Shown here piece by piece: positions 43,241 to 51,803 of a stretch of 64,000 bases of DNA. How positions within the stretch are numbered: the stretch's first letter is position 1; the number at the start of each line of letters is the position of its first letter. Source of the stretch: Veillonella seminalis (GTDB lineage Bacteria > Bacillota > Negativicutes > Veillonellales > Veillonellaceae); contig NZ_RQUZ01000001.1 of the NCBI RefSeq assembly GCF_003992065.1, forward strand, positions 267,095 through 331,094, given 5' to 3'. Position numbers and translations under genes: made by a program. Under the pieces are notes generated by a model, which was given only the letters and a program-made list of their open reading frames with translations, did not search any database and was not told the DNA's origin.

Positions 43241-44848
43241 ATGAAGAAGTATTCAAACTATGTAAAGGCGCTTTTAGTAGCGACTATTTTAGTGGGGGGC
43301 ACTACCATTGCTTCCGCTGCTGACACAGCGAATACATGCTGTACCGGCAGTACAACAAGTACAATGGGTCAAAACATGACAGCCAATATGAGTTCCATGA
43401 TGAACGGCGGTATGATGGGGATGACCGGAACTAACATGATGAACGGTATGAGTGGCATGATGGGCCATATGCACGGTGTTGATGATGTACCTGTTTTGAA
43501 ACAGGTTCAGCAGGTTGAAAAACCATTGGCTATACCCCCTATGCAAAAAGGTACGGTAGATGGAAACGGCGTTCGCCATTTGGAAGTTGATGCTCAAGTC
43601 GGCAAAACAGCCATTAAAGACGGTGCTCTCACCGATACTTATGGCTATAACGGCAGCGTACTCGGTTCTACTTTATACATGAAACAAGGTGAAAAAGTAG
43701 CGATTAAATTGAAAAATGATTTGCCTGAAAAAACTACGTTCCATTGGCATGGCATGGTAGTTCGTTCCGATGTTGACGGCGGTCCTCATTATTCGATTGC
43801 CGCTAACGGCGGTACCGGTGAAGTAGACTTTACCGTAGACCAGGTTGCCAATACCGCTTGGTATCATCCGCATGCTATGGGCTTTACGGCCAGCCAGGTA
43901 TATAAAGGCTTAGCCGGTTTTATCTATGTGGATGACAACAAAGAAGGTGCTTTGAACTTACCGCACACTTATGGCGTTGATGATATTCCGGTAGCGATTC
44001 AGGATCGTAACTTCACATCGGATAATCAATGGGATTACCGGAAAGATTACAATGCGGACGGTGTATATGGTGATACTCTCGTAGTAAACGGCACCATCAA
44101 TCCGTACTTCGATGTAAAAACTAACGTAGTTCGTCTTCGTTTGTTGAACGGTTCCAATGCACGTACTTATACTTTGCAGTTGTCCGATATGGGCACGATG
44201 ATGCAGGTAGCCGGTGACGGTGGCGTATTGCCGTGGCCGGTACCAAAACAATCTATTACCATTGCTCCGGGTGAACGTGTTGAAGTATTGGTAGACTTCT
44301 CCCAATATAAAGATGCTTTGCCAAGCTTAGTAACTCAGAACGGTAAAAACGGTACAGCTACAGTATTAGCATTTAAACGTGGTGCTGATACCCTGGCTGC
44401 AGAAGCTAAAGTAAATACGGACATGGCTGCTTGGAACTATAATAAAATTAATTCATCAGACGATTTGACAAAAACGGCTGACAAATCCATTGTGATGTCC
44501 GGCATGGCTCAAAATGTGTTGATTAACGGTAAGAAATTTGACATGGGTCGTATTGATTTCACCAGCAAATTGGGCTCTACTGAAATCTGGGACGTATCTA
44601 ATGCGGATCCGGGCATGATGGGTATGATGCATCCGTTCCATGTTCACGGCGTACAGTTTGAAGTATTGTCCCGCAACGGTCAACCGGTAGATCCTTCTGA
44701 AAAAGGTCTCAAAGACACTATCCAGGTAAATCCGGGCGAACACGTTCGTATCAGACTCCACTTCACAAAACCGGGCGTATTCATGGTTCATTGTCATATC
44801 TTGGAACATGAAGAAAACGGCATGATGTTGCAGTTGGAAGTTAAATAA
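43241..44848 (+). CDS. Multicopper oxidase (CueO/CopA-like) with Met-rich segment
   Basis: 535 residues from ATG 43241 (GGAGACGG before it; the upstream ATG at 43202 lacks a site). A Sec signal peptide ends near ASAADT (residue 27). A Met/Gly-rich copper-binding stretch (about 42-78) has 13 or more Met. Three cupredoxin domains carry all four copper motifs: HWHG (near 168), WYHPHAMG (near 207), HPFHVHG (near 466) and HCHILEHEENGMM (near 517), the last with the type 1 Cys-His-Met. It probably oxidises Cu(I) or organic substrates in the periplasm. Retention of every ligand implies an active oxygen-using enzyme, notable in a presumed anaerobe. Confidence 0.93.
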   Translation: MKKYSNYVKALLVATILVGGTTIASAADTANTCCTGSTTSTMGQNMTANMSSMMNGGMMGMTGTNMMNGMSGMMGHMHGVDDVPVLKQVQQVEKPLAIPPMQKGTVDGNGVRHLEVDAQVGKTAIKDGALTDTYGYNGSVLGSTLYMKQGEKVAIKLKNDLPEKTTFHWHGMVVRSDVDGGPHYSIAANGGTGEVDFTVDQVANTAWYHPHAMGFTASQVYKGLAGFIYVDDNKEGALNLPHTYGVDDIPVAIQDRNFTSDNQWDYRKDYNADGVYGDTLVVNGTINPYFDVKTNVVRLRLLNGSNARTYTLQLSDMGTMMQVAGDGGVLPWPVPKQSITIAPGERVEVLVDFSQYKDALPSLVTQNGKNGTATVLAFKRGADTLAAEAKVNTDMAAWNYNKINSSDDLTKTADKSIVMSGMAQNVLINGKKFDMGRIDFTSKLGSTEIWDVSNADPGMMGMMHPFHVHGVQFEVLSRNGQPVDPSEKGLKDTIQVNPGEHVRIRLHFTKPGVFMVHCHILEHEENGMMLQLEVK

Positions 44849-44907
44849 TGTACAATGAAGAAGATTCAAACATTTTCAGAAATTCTCTAAACAGAATGGA
44901 GTACATT

Positions 44908-45336
44908 ATGAGCAACGAAAACAAAAAAGTACAAGTACATTACACCGGCACTTTCAATGACGGCACGAAGTTTGATTCCTCTTACGATCGTGGCGAACCG
45001 TTAGAATTCATTTGCGGCGCCGGCATGATGATTAAAGGTTTTGACGAAGCTGTTAAAGACATGGCAGTAGGCGAAGTGAAAGATATTCACTTGATGCCCG
45101 CCGATGCTTACGGTGAACCTAATCCTGCTTATATTTTGACGACGGAAATCGCCGAATTACCGGGTTCTGAAAAACTTGAAGTAGGCAACCGCGTTCAGTT
45201 AACTAACACGGCAGGTCAACCGGTACCGGCTAAAGTTGTTGAAAAAACTGAAACAATGATTACTTTCGACGCTAACCATGAAATGGCCGGTAAAGAATTG
45301 AATTTTAAGATTGAATTGGTTTCCGTAGAAGACTAA
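44908..45336 (+). CDS. slyD: FKBP-type peptidyl-prolyl isomerase, SlyD-like
   Basis: 142 residues from ATG 44908 (AATGGAG 7 bases before it); an ATG at 44848 overlapping the previous stop is less likely. The split FKBP domain has VQVHYTGTFNDGTKFDSSY at the N-terminus and GKELNFKIELVSVE at the C-terminus. The flap-inserted IF chaperone domain lies between (about 66-125; PADAYGEPNPAY). The His-rich metal-binding tail of E. coli SlyD is missing. It is 59 bases after the copper oxidase and could be co-transcribed with it. Confidence 0.9.
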   Translation: MSNENKKVQVHYTGTFNDGTKFDSSYDRGEPLEFICGAGMMIKGFDEAVKDMAVGEVKDIHLMPADAYGEPNPAYILTTEIAELPGSEKLEVGNRVQLTNTAGQPVPAKVVEKTETMITFDANHEMAGKELNFKIELVSVED

Positions 45337-45338
45337 TA

Positions 45339-45382
45339 GACAATCTAAAGACAGTCTAAAGACAATCTGAAGATAATCCAAA
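45339..45382 (+). repeat. 11-bp tandem repeat, four copies
   Basis: GACAATCTAAA, GACAGTCTAAA, GACAATCTGAA, GATAATCCAAA. It begins 2 bases after the slyD stop codon and runs into the terminator. Confidence 0.9.
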
Positions 45383-45438
45383 GAAGCTGTAGCGAAGTAC
45401 AGATTTATTCTGTATAAATGCTATGGCTTCTTTTTTTA
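45381..45438 (+). terminator. Terminator after slyD
   Basis: AAGAAGC and GCTTCTT form the outer stem, TAGC/GCTA and TACAG/CTGTA the inner stems, followed by T7. Confidence 0.85.
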
Positions 45439-45641
45439 TATAAAGGTACTCATTTTAAGAAAAAAGTTTTCACAAAAGTGTAATGACGTACTAAAAAACG
45501 TCAAAACTCGTCAATACTATGCGTCAAACTCATTGTTGGTATACCTTGTTAGTTTGCGTGTTTGTTAACTGTTCTATAGAAAAAGACATTTACACTATGC
45601 TCTATATCCTTATTTGATATAGGTTTATCGCTCGTTTAGTC

Positions 45642-45720
45642 TTTGTTGTACATTGTATACATGTTATAATGAACGTGTCCGGTAGATATTGGATGGAGCG
45701 AACTTAGCTCATGCCGGACA
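45642..45720 (+). promoter_or_regulatory. Promoter and hairpin leader of aspA
   Basis: A consensus TATAAT (45664-45669) has TTGTTG 16 bases upstream, followed at once by a long hairpin: TGTCCGG (45676) with CCGGACA (45714) and an inner GAGC/GCTC. About 180 more leader bases precede aspA. There is no clear U-tract. The rest of the gap 45439-45901 is AT-rich with nothing recognised. Confidence 0.5.
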
Positions 45721-45901
45721 TTTCCTATATGTGTTTTGAATAATGACTGCGACTGAATGACAATGTCGGAGTCTTGGACGATTGGAATGCATACAGATAC
45801 GAATTTGAATTAAACTTAACAACATAACAATAAAAGGGATTTTAACCGATTTGCGATAATCGGTACATATAGTAGGTTGTAGAAGAAATGAGGTAAAACG
45901 T

Positions 45902-47317
45902 ATGCGTAAGGAACATGATTTTTTAGGTGAAATGGAAATTGCCGACGATTTGTATTATGGTGTGCAAACATTGCGTGCTATGGAAAACTTCAATATTACG
46001 GGCAAACACATTGACCGTGATTTTATTAAATCCATGGCGATGGTTAAAAAAGCAAGTGCTTTGGCCAATTTGAAAACAGGTCGTATGGATCCGACGATTG
46101 GCAATGCCATTATTCAGGCTGCTGATGAAATTATTGTCGGTAAATGGGTAGAACAATTCCCAATCGATCCGATTCAAGGTGGTGCGGGTACATCTTTCAA
46201 CATGAATATGAACGAAGTATTGGCTAACCGCGGCCTTGAAATTTTAGGGTATGCTAAAGGTCGTTTTGACATTTTGTCGCCAAACAATCATTGCAACATG
46301 GCACAGTCCACAAATGATACGTTCCCGACGGCTATTAAAGTTTGCGCCATTTTAAAAAGTAAACCGTTAATTGAAGCGTTACAACGTTTAGTTGACGAAT
46401 TGGAAAAGAAAGCGGAAGAATACAAGGAAGTTTTGAAAATGGGTCGTACTCATTTACAGGATGCGGTACCTATTACGCTCGGTCAGGAAATGGGTTCTTA
46501 TGCATCCGGTATTCGTCGCGGTATTAAACGTATTCAATCTTCCATCGAAGGTGCTCATGTAGTAAACATGGGGGCTACTGCTGTAGGTACCGGTCTTAAT
46601 GCGGAACCTTCTTATATCGCAGATGTAGCTCATGAATTGTCGGAAGTTGTTGGTGAAAAATTCATTACTGCCGACAACTTGATTGATGCGACTAATAATA
46701 CGGATATTTTCGCCGATATTTCCAGCGGCATGAAAGTAACGGCCCTTGTTTTGATTAAAATGGCTAACGATTTCCGTTTGATGGCATCCGGCCCTCGTTG
46801 CGGTATCGGCGAATTAAAATTACCACCTCGTCAACCGGGTTCTTCTATTATGCCGGGTAAAGTTAACCCTGTAATTGCTGAAGTATTGAATCAGGTTTGC
46901 TACCAAGTAGTGGCTAATGATTTAGCCGTAACCTTGGGCGTTGAAAACGGCCAGTTCGAATTGAACGTAATGGAACCGGTTATTGCGTATAACTTATTCA
47001 ATGCTATGTGTTACTTGAAGAACGGCGTAAATACTTTTGTTGACAAATTGTTAATCGACTTGGAAGTAGACCGTGAACGTTGTGCATACTGGTTGAACCG
47101 CAGTGTGGGTATCGTAACTGCCTTGTTACCGCATGTTGGTTATGAAAATGCCTCCGCTTTGGCTAAAGAAGCCTATACAACCGGCCGTGCTATTAAAGAC
47201 ATTATTTTGGAAAAAGGTTTATTAACCGAAGCCGAAATGAATCATATCTTATCGCCGGCTGAAATGACGAAACCTGGTATTGCCGGTGCCGACATTTTAA
47301 AAGTAAAAGGCAACTAA
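45902..47317 (+). CDS. aspA: Aspartate ammonia-lyase (aspartase)
   Basis: 471 residues. Converts aspartate to fumarate and ammonia. The fumarase/aspartase superfamily signature GSSIMPGKVNP contains the catalytic Ser (near residue 316-326), with QSTNDTFPTAIK (near 138) and MGRTHLQDAVPITLGQE (near 181) as the other two active-site regions. Length and the GAGTSFNMNMNEVLAN segment fit aspartase better than class II fumarase, but the two are close. Fumarate can feed reduction to succinate and propionate. Transcribed alone from the hairpin-leader promoter. Confidence 0.93.
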   Translation: MRKEHDFLGEMEIADDLYYGVQTLRAMENFNITGKHIDRDFIKSMAMVKKASALANLKTGRMDPTIGNAIIQAADEIIVGKWVEQFPIDPIQGGAGTSFNMNMNEVLANRGLEILGYAKGRFDILSPNNHCNMAQSTNDTFPTAIKVCAILKSKPLIEALQRLVDELEKKAEEYKEVLKMGRTHLQDAVPITLGQEMGSYASGIRRGIKRIQSSIEGAHVVNMGATAVGTGLNAEPSYIADVAHELSEVVGEKFITADNLIDATNNTDIFADISSGMKVTALVLIKMANDFRLMASGPRCGIGELKLPPRQPGSSIMPGKVNPVIAEVLNQVCYQVVANDLAVTLGVENGQFELNVMEPVIAYNLFNAMCYLKNGVNTFVDKLLIDLEVDRERCAYWLNRSVGIVTALLPHVGYENASALAKEAYTTGRAIKDIILEKGLLTEAEMNHILSPAEMTKPGIAGADILKVKGN

Positions 47318-47430
47318 CAGGTATTAATATCATATCGAGTATTAGATATTTAACGCCTAATGCCCAATACCCAATGCTCAATATTTGAATATCTAAGTGC
47401 TCAATAATGATATAGTCAATGACTAACTAT

Positions 47431-47477
47431 AAAAACCACCCTAATCTTTTCTCTGCTAAAGATTAGGGTGGTTTTTG
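47431..47477. terminator. Bidirectional terminator between aspA and the thi operon
   Basis: AAAAACCACCCTAATCTTT and AAAGATTAGGGTGGTTTTTG form a near-perfect 19-bp stem flanked by A- and T-tracts, serving both convergent units. The bases before it (47318-47430) contain degenerate CAATACC/CAATGCT/CAATATT repeats. Confidence 0.95.
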
Positions 47478-47539
47478 TTTGTTGTGAAATTGTTACCTGC
47501 ATACGTCCGTGAGGATTCGTTGATAAAATTCAGCTTTGC

Positions 47540-48211
47540 TTAGTCGATTAACAAGTTACGCCATTTTTGTGTGTAACTCTTAATATCGACTTGTTCCATG
47601 GTTTCCGTCATCACATAGATGCCTGCGTAGTCGTTTGGCATGAGGGGGTATGTATTGAAATTGATCCCACCGATGCCGTGAATGGGAATGTTGTCTTCTT
47701 TTGCCAATTCGAGAATACGTTGACAATCAGTTTCCGAGCGAGGGGCTAAACCGGGCTTACAGCGGGAGGGGAAGAGATGACCCAGCACGAGTCGACGGGC
47801 CCCGGTTGAAATAGCGGTATTTGCTTCTGCTAATGAATGTACGGATACGCTAACAAATGGCAGTTCTGGAAGTGTGTTCGTCTTAGTCGACGTATTCGCT
47901 GAAGTCAAACTTGTGCATTCCATGGCTGACAGTTGCACCGGTACGTTATATTTCACTGCTAACTCTATATGATGGCTGACAATGAGTTGTACTTCGGACT
48001 CTTTGGCTGTGGGCAAGAGTTCTGATAGTAAGCGTTCATAATCTTTCGGAACTGACTCCTTAGCTCGCAGCAATAGGGCATTCGGTTTGGAACGGATTAA
48101 CTCCTTTAGGTAGTCTGTAGCCGATATAAATGAGTTAGTCTTTTTCAAGAATTTAGCGAGTGCCGGCAAGTGAGTAACGTAAGTTAATTCTTTAGACACG
48201 GATGTGGTCAT
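47540..48211 (-). CDS. thiE: Thiamine phosphate synthase / TenI-family protein
   Basis: 223 residues, last gene of the minus-strand thiamine operon; it overlaps thiH by 20 bases. A TIM-barrel of the ThiE/TenI superfamily with LVLGHLFPSRCKPGLAPR (near residue 145) and IPIHGIGGINF (near 180). ThiE joins thiazole phosphate and pyrimidine pyrophosphate; TenI is an isomerase of the thiazole. The GHLF...KPGLAPR segment looks more TenI-like, and a Ser/Thr-rich insert (about 102-113) is unusual, so the exact activity is uncertain. Confidence 0.75.
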   Translation of the reverse strand: MTTSVSKELTYVTHLPALAKFLKKTNSFISATDYLKELIRSKPNALLLRAKESVPKDYERLLSELLPTAKESEVQLIVSHHIELAVKYNVPVQLSAMECTSLTSANTSTKTNTLPELPFVSVSVHSLAEANTAISTGARRLVLGHLFPSRCKPGLAPRSETDCQRILELAKEDNIPIHGIGGINFNTYPLMPNDYAGIYVMTETMEQVDIKSYTQKWRNLLID

Positions 48212-49430
48212 GGTACACCACCTGTAACCCCAGTTTTTTTATATCATCGTGCATTTCGGCGACGCTGCGGGTGTCGTTAATATCGAACTGGTCACTGCTG
48301 CGATGTTTGTTGCCGGCACTGTGGCCGCCCACGTCAACTTGAACGCCGGCGGATACTTTGGTGGCGCAAATATTCATGACCGCATTACGGAATTCTCTGC
48401 TTTCACGACTGGATACGGTGATTTGGGCCTGAGGTACGAATAAACGATAAGCACACATAATTTGTACGAGGTCACGGTCGCTTACGAGATGGTTGAAGTG
48501 GCCGAGTTCGCCGTTAACCGGACGTAAACGTGGGACGGAGAAGCTGAGTTCGGCAGCCGGGAAGGCTTGTTGCACAGACCATACGTGCAGACCGGTAGCC
48601 AAGGCGTCGTAGCGGAAGTTGCTGAGCCCCAGTAAAGCGGCGAAGCCGGCACCGCGAAAGCCGCTGTTCAAGGCTCGTTCCTGTGCATAGAAGCGATACG
48701 GGAATGAGCGCTTGTTGCCGTAAGGATGATAGTATTCATAGGCTTCAAGGTCGTAGCTTTCTTGGAAAACCGTAATAAAATCGGCACCCACTTTATGGAG
48801 AATTTCGTAATCCGCCTGATTGGCCGGATAGATTTCGATGCCGATATTGGCGAAGTACGGTTTTGCCAATTCCAGAGCTTCGGCAATGTATTCAATGGAA
48901 GAACGGGCTTCCGATTCACCGGTTAAGAATAAAATTTCCTGTAAGCCTGTTTTGGCAATACTTTCCAATTCGCGTTGAATTTCATCGGCGGAAAGTTGTG
49001 CCCGTTTGATAGTTTGTTTGCTGTTAAAACCGCAATAGCGACAGCCGTTGCTGCAATAGTTGGCAATGTATAAAGGGGTGAAAAGTTGAATGTTATTACC
49101 GAAGCGGGCTCGGGTCAGTTCTTTTGCTTTTTGGGCCATTGCCTCTAAATAAGGGGCTGCGGCTGAACTGAGGAGTGCCATAAAATCGTGAGGCTCTAAA
49201 CTATCTTTGGCCAAGGCGATTTTTACATCCTTAGCCGTAAAGTTTTCATCCGCAAAACTGTTTTTAGTATTGAGGACGTAGTTGAGCCGAGACATGTCTA
49301 ATTGATCCATGGCTGATGTGTAAGCCATGATATTTTCTTTTAATAGGGCGGCGTCTTGTGCATTGGCCGTTTTAATACGACCGTTTAGTTGCGGCGCCGT
49401 GGTCTTATGATGATTAGGTAGTATATTCAT
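48192..49430 (-). CDS. thiH: 2-iminoacetate synthase ThiH (radical SAM)
   Basis: 412 residues, GGAGG before the ATG. Cleaves tyrosine to dehydroglycine (2-iminoacetate) and p-cresol for the thiazole ring, as in anaerobes that lack the ThiO oxidase. The radical-SAM cluster motif CSNGCRYCGF (CX3CX2C, near residue 131) is present, as is the C-terminal SAM_BATS-like region. Use of ThiH instead of ThiO fits an oxygen-free life style. It lies 46 bases after thiG. Confidence 0.95.
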   Translation of the reverse strand: MNILPNHHKTTAPQLNGRIKTANAQDAALLKENIMAYTSAMDQLDMSRLNYVLNTKNSFADENFTAKDVKIALAKDSLEPHDFMALLSSAAAPYLEAMAQKAKELTRARFGNNIQLFTPLYIANYCSNGCRYCGFNSKQTIKRAQLSADEIQRELESIAKTGLQEILFLTGESEARSSIEYIAEALELAKPYFANIGIEIYPANQADYEILHKVGADFITVFQESYDLEAYEYYHPYGNKRSFPYRFYAQERALNSGFRGAGFAALLGLSNFRYDALATGLHVWSVQQAFPAAELSFSVPRLRPVNGELGHFNHLVSDRDLVQIMCAYRLFVPQAQITVSSRESREFRNAVMNICATKVSAGVQVDVGGHSAGNKHRSSDQFDINDTRSVAEMHDDIKKLGLQVVYHDHIRV

Positions 49431-49476
49431 TTAAAACCTCCTAAAGTATTGGACAGATTAGTAATATGGGGATATA

Positions 49477-50298
49477 TTAATTGTTTAAAAATCCGGTCAG
49501 CGGACTGGAGGCTTCGGCCTGGTCGGTAATGACACGGCCCGTTTTACCGAGATAAGCTAACCGGCCTGCTTCGATAGCAAGACGGAAGGCCTTACACATT
49601 TGGGCTACATTGCCGGCTGTGGCAATGGCCGTATTACACATGATAGCGGTGACGCCCATTTCCATGGCCTCACAAGCTTCTGACGGTTTGCCGATACCGG
49701 CATCAACGATAATCGGTAAATCGGTACTTTTGAGTACAATGTCGATAAAAGCTTTGGTACAAAGTCCGCGATTACTGCCGATAGGAGCGGCCAGCGGCAT
49801 AATGGCGGCGGCACCGGCCTCTTCAAGCGCTTTGGTGGCATAGTAATCGGGATACATATAAGGGAGAACGACGAAACCTTTATCGGCTAACATCTTGGTA
49901 GCACGAATGGTTTCATTGTTGTTCGGCAGGAGCCAACGGGCATCGCTGATGATTTCGACTTTTACAAAATCACCGCAACCCATGGCACGGGACAGTTCGG
50001 CGATACGCACGGCTTCTTCGGCGGTACGGGCACCGGACGTGTTAGGCAATAAGGTAACATCTTTAGGCATAAAGTCCAAAATGTTTTCCTGGCCGTCCGG
50101 CGTAGCCCGACGAAGTGCTAAGGTAATGATTTGGGCTTGCCCTTCTTCGGCTACTGCTTGGATAAGGGGCAGGGAAAACTTACCGGAACCCAAGATGAGG
50201 CGGGATGAAAAAGTTTTACCGCCTAATGTGAAGGTATCATCGGCGGGTGAAAATTTAGAATTGGTTTTCATCGGAGAAGTTTGAGAGTTGTTTGGCAT
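49477..50298 (-). CDS. thiG: Thiazole synthase ThiG
   Basis: 273 residues, AAGGAG before the ATG within the last codons of thiF. A TIM-barrel enzyme that condenses DXP, 2-iminoacetate and ThiS-thiocarboxylate. Family motifs include LILGSGKF, LLPNTSGARTAEEAVR, KVEIISDARWLLPN and PIIVDAGIGKPSEA. An N-terminal extension of about 20 polar residues precedes the core. Confidence 0.96.
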   Translation of the reverse strand: MPNNSQTSPMKTNSKFSPADDTFTLGGKTFSSRLILGSGKFSLPLIQAVAEEGQAQIITLALRRATPDGQENILDFMPKDVTLLPNTSGARTAEEAVRIAELSRAMGCGDFVKVEIISDARWLLPNNNETIRATKMLADKGFVVLPYMYPDYYATKALEEAGAAAIMPLAAPIGSNRGLCTKAFIDIVLKSTDLPIIVDAGIGKPSEACEAMEMGVTAIMCNTAIATAGNVAQMCKAFRLAIEAGRLAYLGKTGRVITDQAEASSPLTGFLNN

Positions 50299-50299
50299 A

Positions 50300-51094
50300 C
50301 TATGACTCCTTTTGTGTCAGTAATAAATGTAAGAGGATGGTCGCTTCATGAGCAGCGCAGAGCATGACGCGCGGCGCCAAAAGACCGATCGTGCTTTCAC
50401 TATGACCATCACCGGTTTGGTAATAGCGGCTGAATAATTCTTTGGTTTGGACTGTGTTCGGATGATCATAACCGCTTACGCCGCTGGCGCCGATTATGAT
50501 TGTTTGCGGGTAGTGTGTTAACACGTAGCTTGTTAATTCCGCTTTGTTTTCGGCCGAATCGAAGGCTTCAACGATGTACGGGAAGTCTTTTAAATAGTTG
50601 TCATAATTGCCGCTGTGAATCGTGGTGTGAACGGCATTGACTTTGATGAACGGATTGATGCGGTGCAGAATATTTTTTAGTGCGTATACTTTAGGTTTAC
50701 CCAAATCCGTCATTTCATACGCTTGACGACCGAGATTGGTAAGATCGACTACATCCTTGTCTATGATGGTGAGTTCGCCGATGCCGAGTCGGGCGAGACT
50801 GATGGCGATGTGAGAGCCGAGGCCGCCGGCACCGCAAACGGGAATATGACTTTGTTTGAAGCGGGTATAAATCTCGGTGCCGTAGCGCGCATTCCACACG
50901 GCATCATAGGTTGCTTCGTCGGGTACTTTGTTGCGTGACACACATAATAGGGCGTCGCCGTCTTGAAGCGGTGTATCGGAATCAACGGCAAAGCCGTTCA
51001 ATAACCAAAGGTCATCGCTCTTGTTGGTAATGACGTCGGCGGTCACTGTGTCGGGAGCTACCGACACAGTTTGACCGTTAATTGTAATATTCAT
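50300..51094 (-). CDS. thiF: ThiF-family adenylyltransferase with N-terminal beta-grasp domain
   Basis: 264 residues from ATG 51094, which overlaps the thiS stop by one base (TGATG); GGAGG precedes it. Adenylates the ThiS C-terminus. The nucleotide site is GAGGLGSHIAISLARLGIG (near residue 85), and TIIDKDVVDLTNLGRQ follows. Residues 1-55 (MNITINGQTVSVAPDTVTAD) resemble a second, degenerate ThiS-like beta-grasp domain without a terminal GG. The CxxC zinc pairs of E. coli ThiF are absent, as in the short ThiF family 2. Confidence 0.9.
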   Translation of the reverse strand: MNITINGQTVSVAPDTVTADVITNKSDDLWLLNGFAVDSDTPLQDGDALLCVSRNKVPDEATYDAVWNARYGTEIYTRFKQSHIPVCGAGGLGSHIAISLARLGIGELTIIDKDVVDLTNLGRQAYEMTDLGKPKVYALKNILHRINPFIKVNAVHTTIHSGNYDNYLKDFPYIVEAFDSAENKAELTSYVLTHYPQTIIIGASGVSGYDHPNTVQTKELFSRYYQTGDGHSESTIGLLAPRVMLCAAHEATILLHLLLTQKES

Positions 51095-51288
51095 CAGCCG
51101 CCTCCTACAAAATGAACAATTTCCAGCGTATCGCTGTCCAGTAGCCAAGTTGATTCAAATTTGCTTTGCGGAATAATGGTGCGATTCCGTTCTACCACAA
51201 CGCGTTTGGAATTGTAGCCCGCAGTTTCGAGATAGGCGAGAACTGTCACAGATTCCGCAAGCGGTTGTTGTTTGCCGTTGACGATCAT
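51094..51288 (-). CDS. thiS: Sulfur carrier protein ThiS
   Basis: 64 residues from ATG 51288 (AAGGAGG before it). A beta-grasp carrier starting MIVNGKQQPLAESVTVLAYL and ending FVGGG, with the C-terminal Gly-Gly that is thiocarboxylated. It is the first gene of thiSFGHE and lies 15 bases after an attenuator-type terminator. Confidence 0.95.
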   Translation of the reverse strand: MIVNGKQQPLAESVTVLAYLETAGYNSKRVVVERNRTIIPQSKFESTWLLDSDTLEIVHFVGGG

Positions 51289-51302
51289 GGATGCCTCCTT
51301 AT

Positions 51303-51355
51303 AAAAAAAGACATGAAGGGAGAGCACCCTTTTGGTGGTGCTCCCCCTTCATGTC
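51303..51355 (-). terminator. Terminator/attenuator in the thi operon leader
   Basis: On the minus strand, GACATGAAGGG-GAGCACC pairs with GGGTGCTC-CCCTTCATGTC and is followed by T7, ending 15 bases before the thiS start. A promoter-like TTGCGT-16-TATACT lies about 30 bases upstream. The transcript must pass this hairpin to express thiSFGHE. I do not see the conserved TPP-riboswitch sequences. Confidence 0.8.
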
Positions 51356-51471
51356 ATGATTATAGATTGATTTTAGTATATCAGAGTTTAGTTGTAACGC
51401 AAAGCAAATTTTTCAAAAAAATGAATTTTAAGCATGCGAAAATAACGGGCGTAATTTATTTAAAAAAGTTT

Positions 51472-51500
51472 TTGACAAAGTAATTATATAATGCTATAAT
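51472..51500 (+). promoter_or_regulatory. Consensus promoter of rpoB-rpoC
   Basis: Perfect TTGACA, a 17-base spacer, perfect TATAAT. The 290-base leader that follows contains a small open frame (51600) and a hairpin, AAGCAAGG/CCTTGCTT (51661-51697), with a short T-rich tail. Confidence 0.9.
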
Positions 51501-51599
51501 ACTTAATTGCAAATGTACTCGGATATATATTGATTTATGTATTATTTTATTTTATAGACGTATGAATGCGACGCATAAAATTAAGGAGTACTTAATAAG

Positions 51600-51686
51600 A
51601 TGACTATAACATTGTTACTGATAAAGGGTAAATCTTCCAAGGTTGTGTTAACCGGAGGCGAAGCAAGGTTCAAAATAAAAAATTAA
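51600..51686 (+). CDS. Possible 28-residue leader peptide upstream of rpoB
   Basis: ATG at 51600 with AAGGAG 11 bases upstream. It encodes MTITLLLIKGKSSKVVLTGG and eight more residues. The stop codon falls in the loop of the AAGCAAGG/CCTTGCTT hairpin, so ribosome position could affect folding. No family. Coding status is uncertain. Confidence 0.35.
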   Translation: MTITLLLIKGKSSKVVLTGGEARFKIKN

Positions 51687-51803
51687 GAGCCTTGCTTATT
51701 TTGTCATTGTGTTAACAGGAAAACTGAGACCTGGATTTTTGTCTGATGTCATACCGTTATAGAATAGAAGGTAAGCCAATTGAAATGAGGGGTGAAAGCT
51801 GGT

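Noticed and set aside
51289..51360. TPP riboswitch upstream of the thiamine operon
   Set aside because: No conserved TPP aptamer sequences are visible; only a terminator hairpin is.
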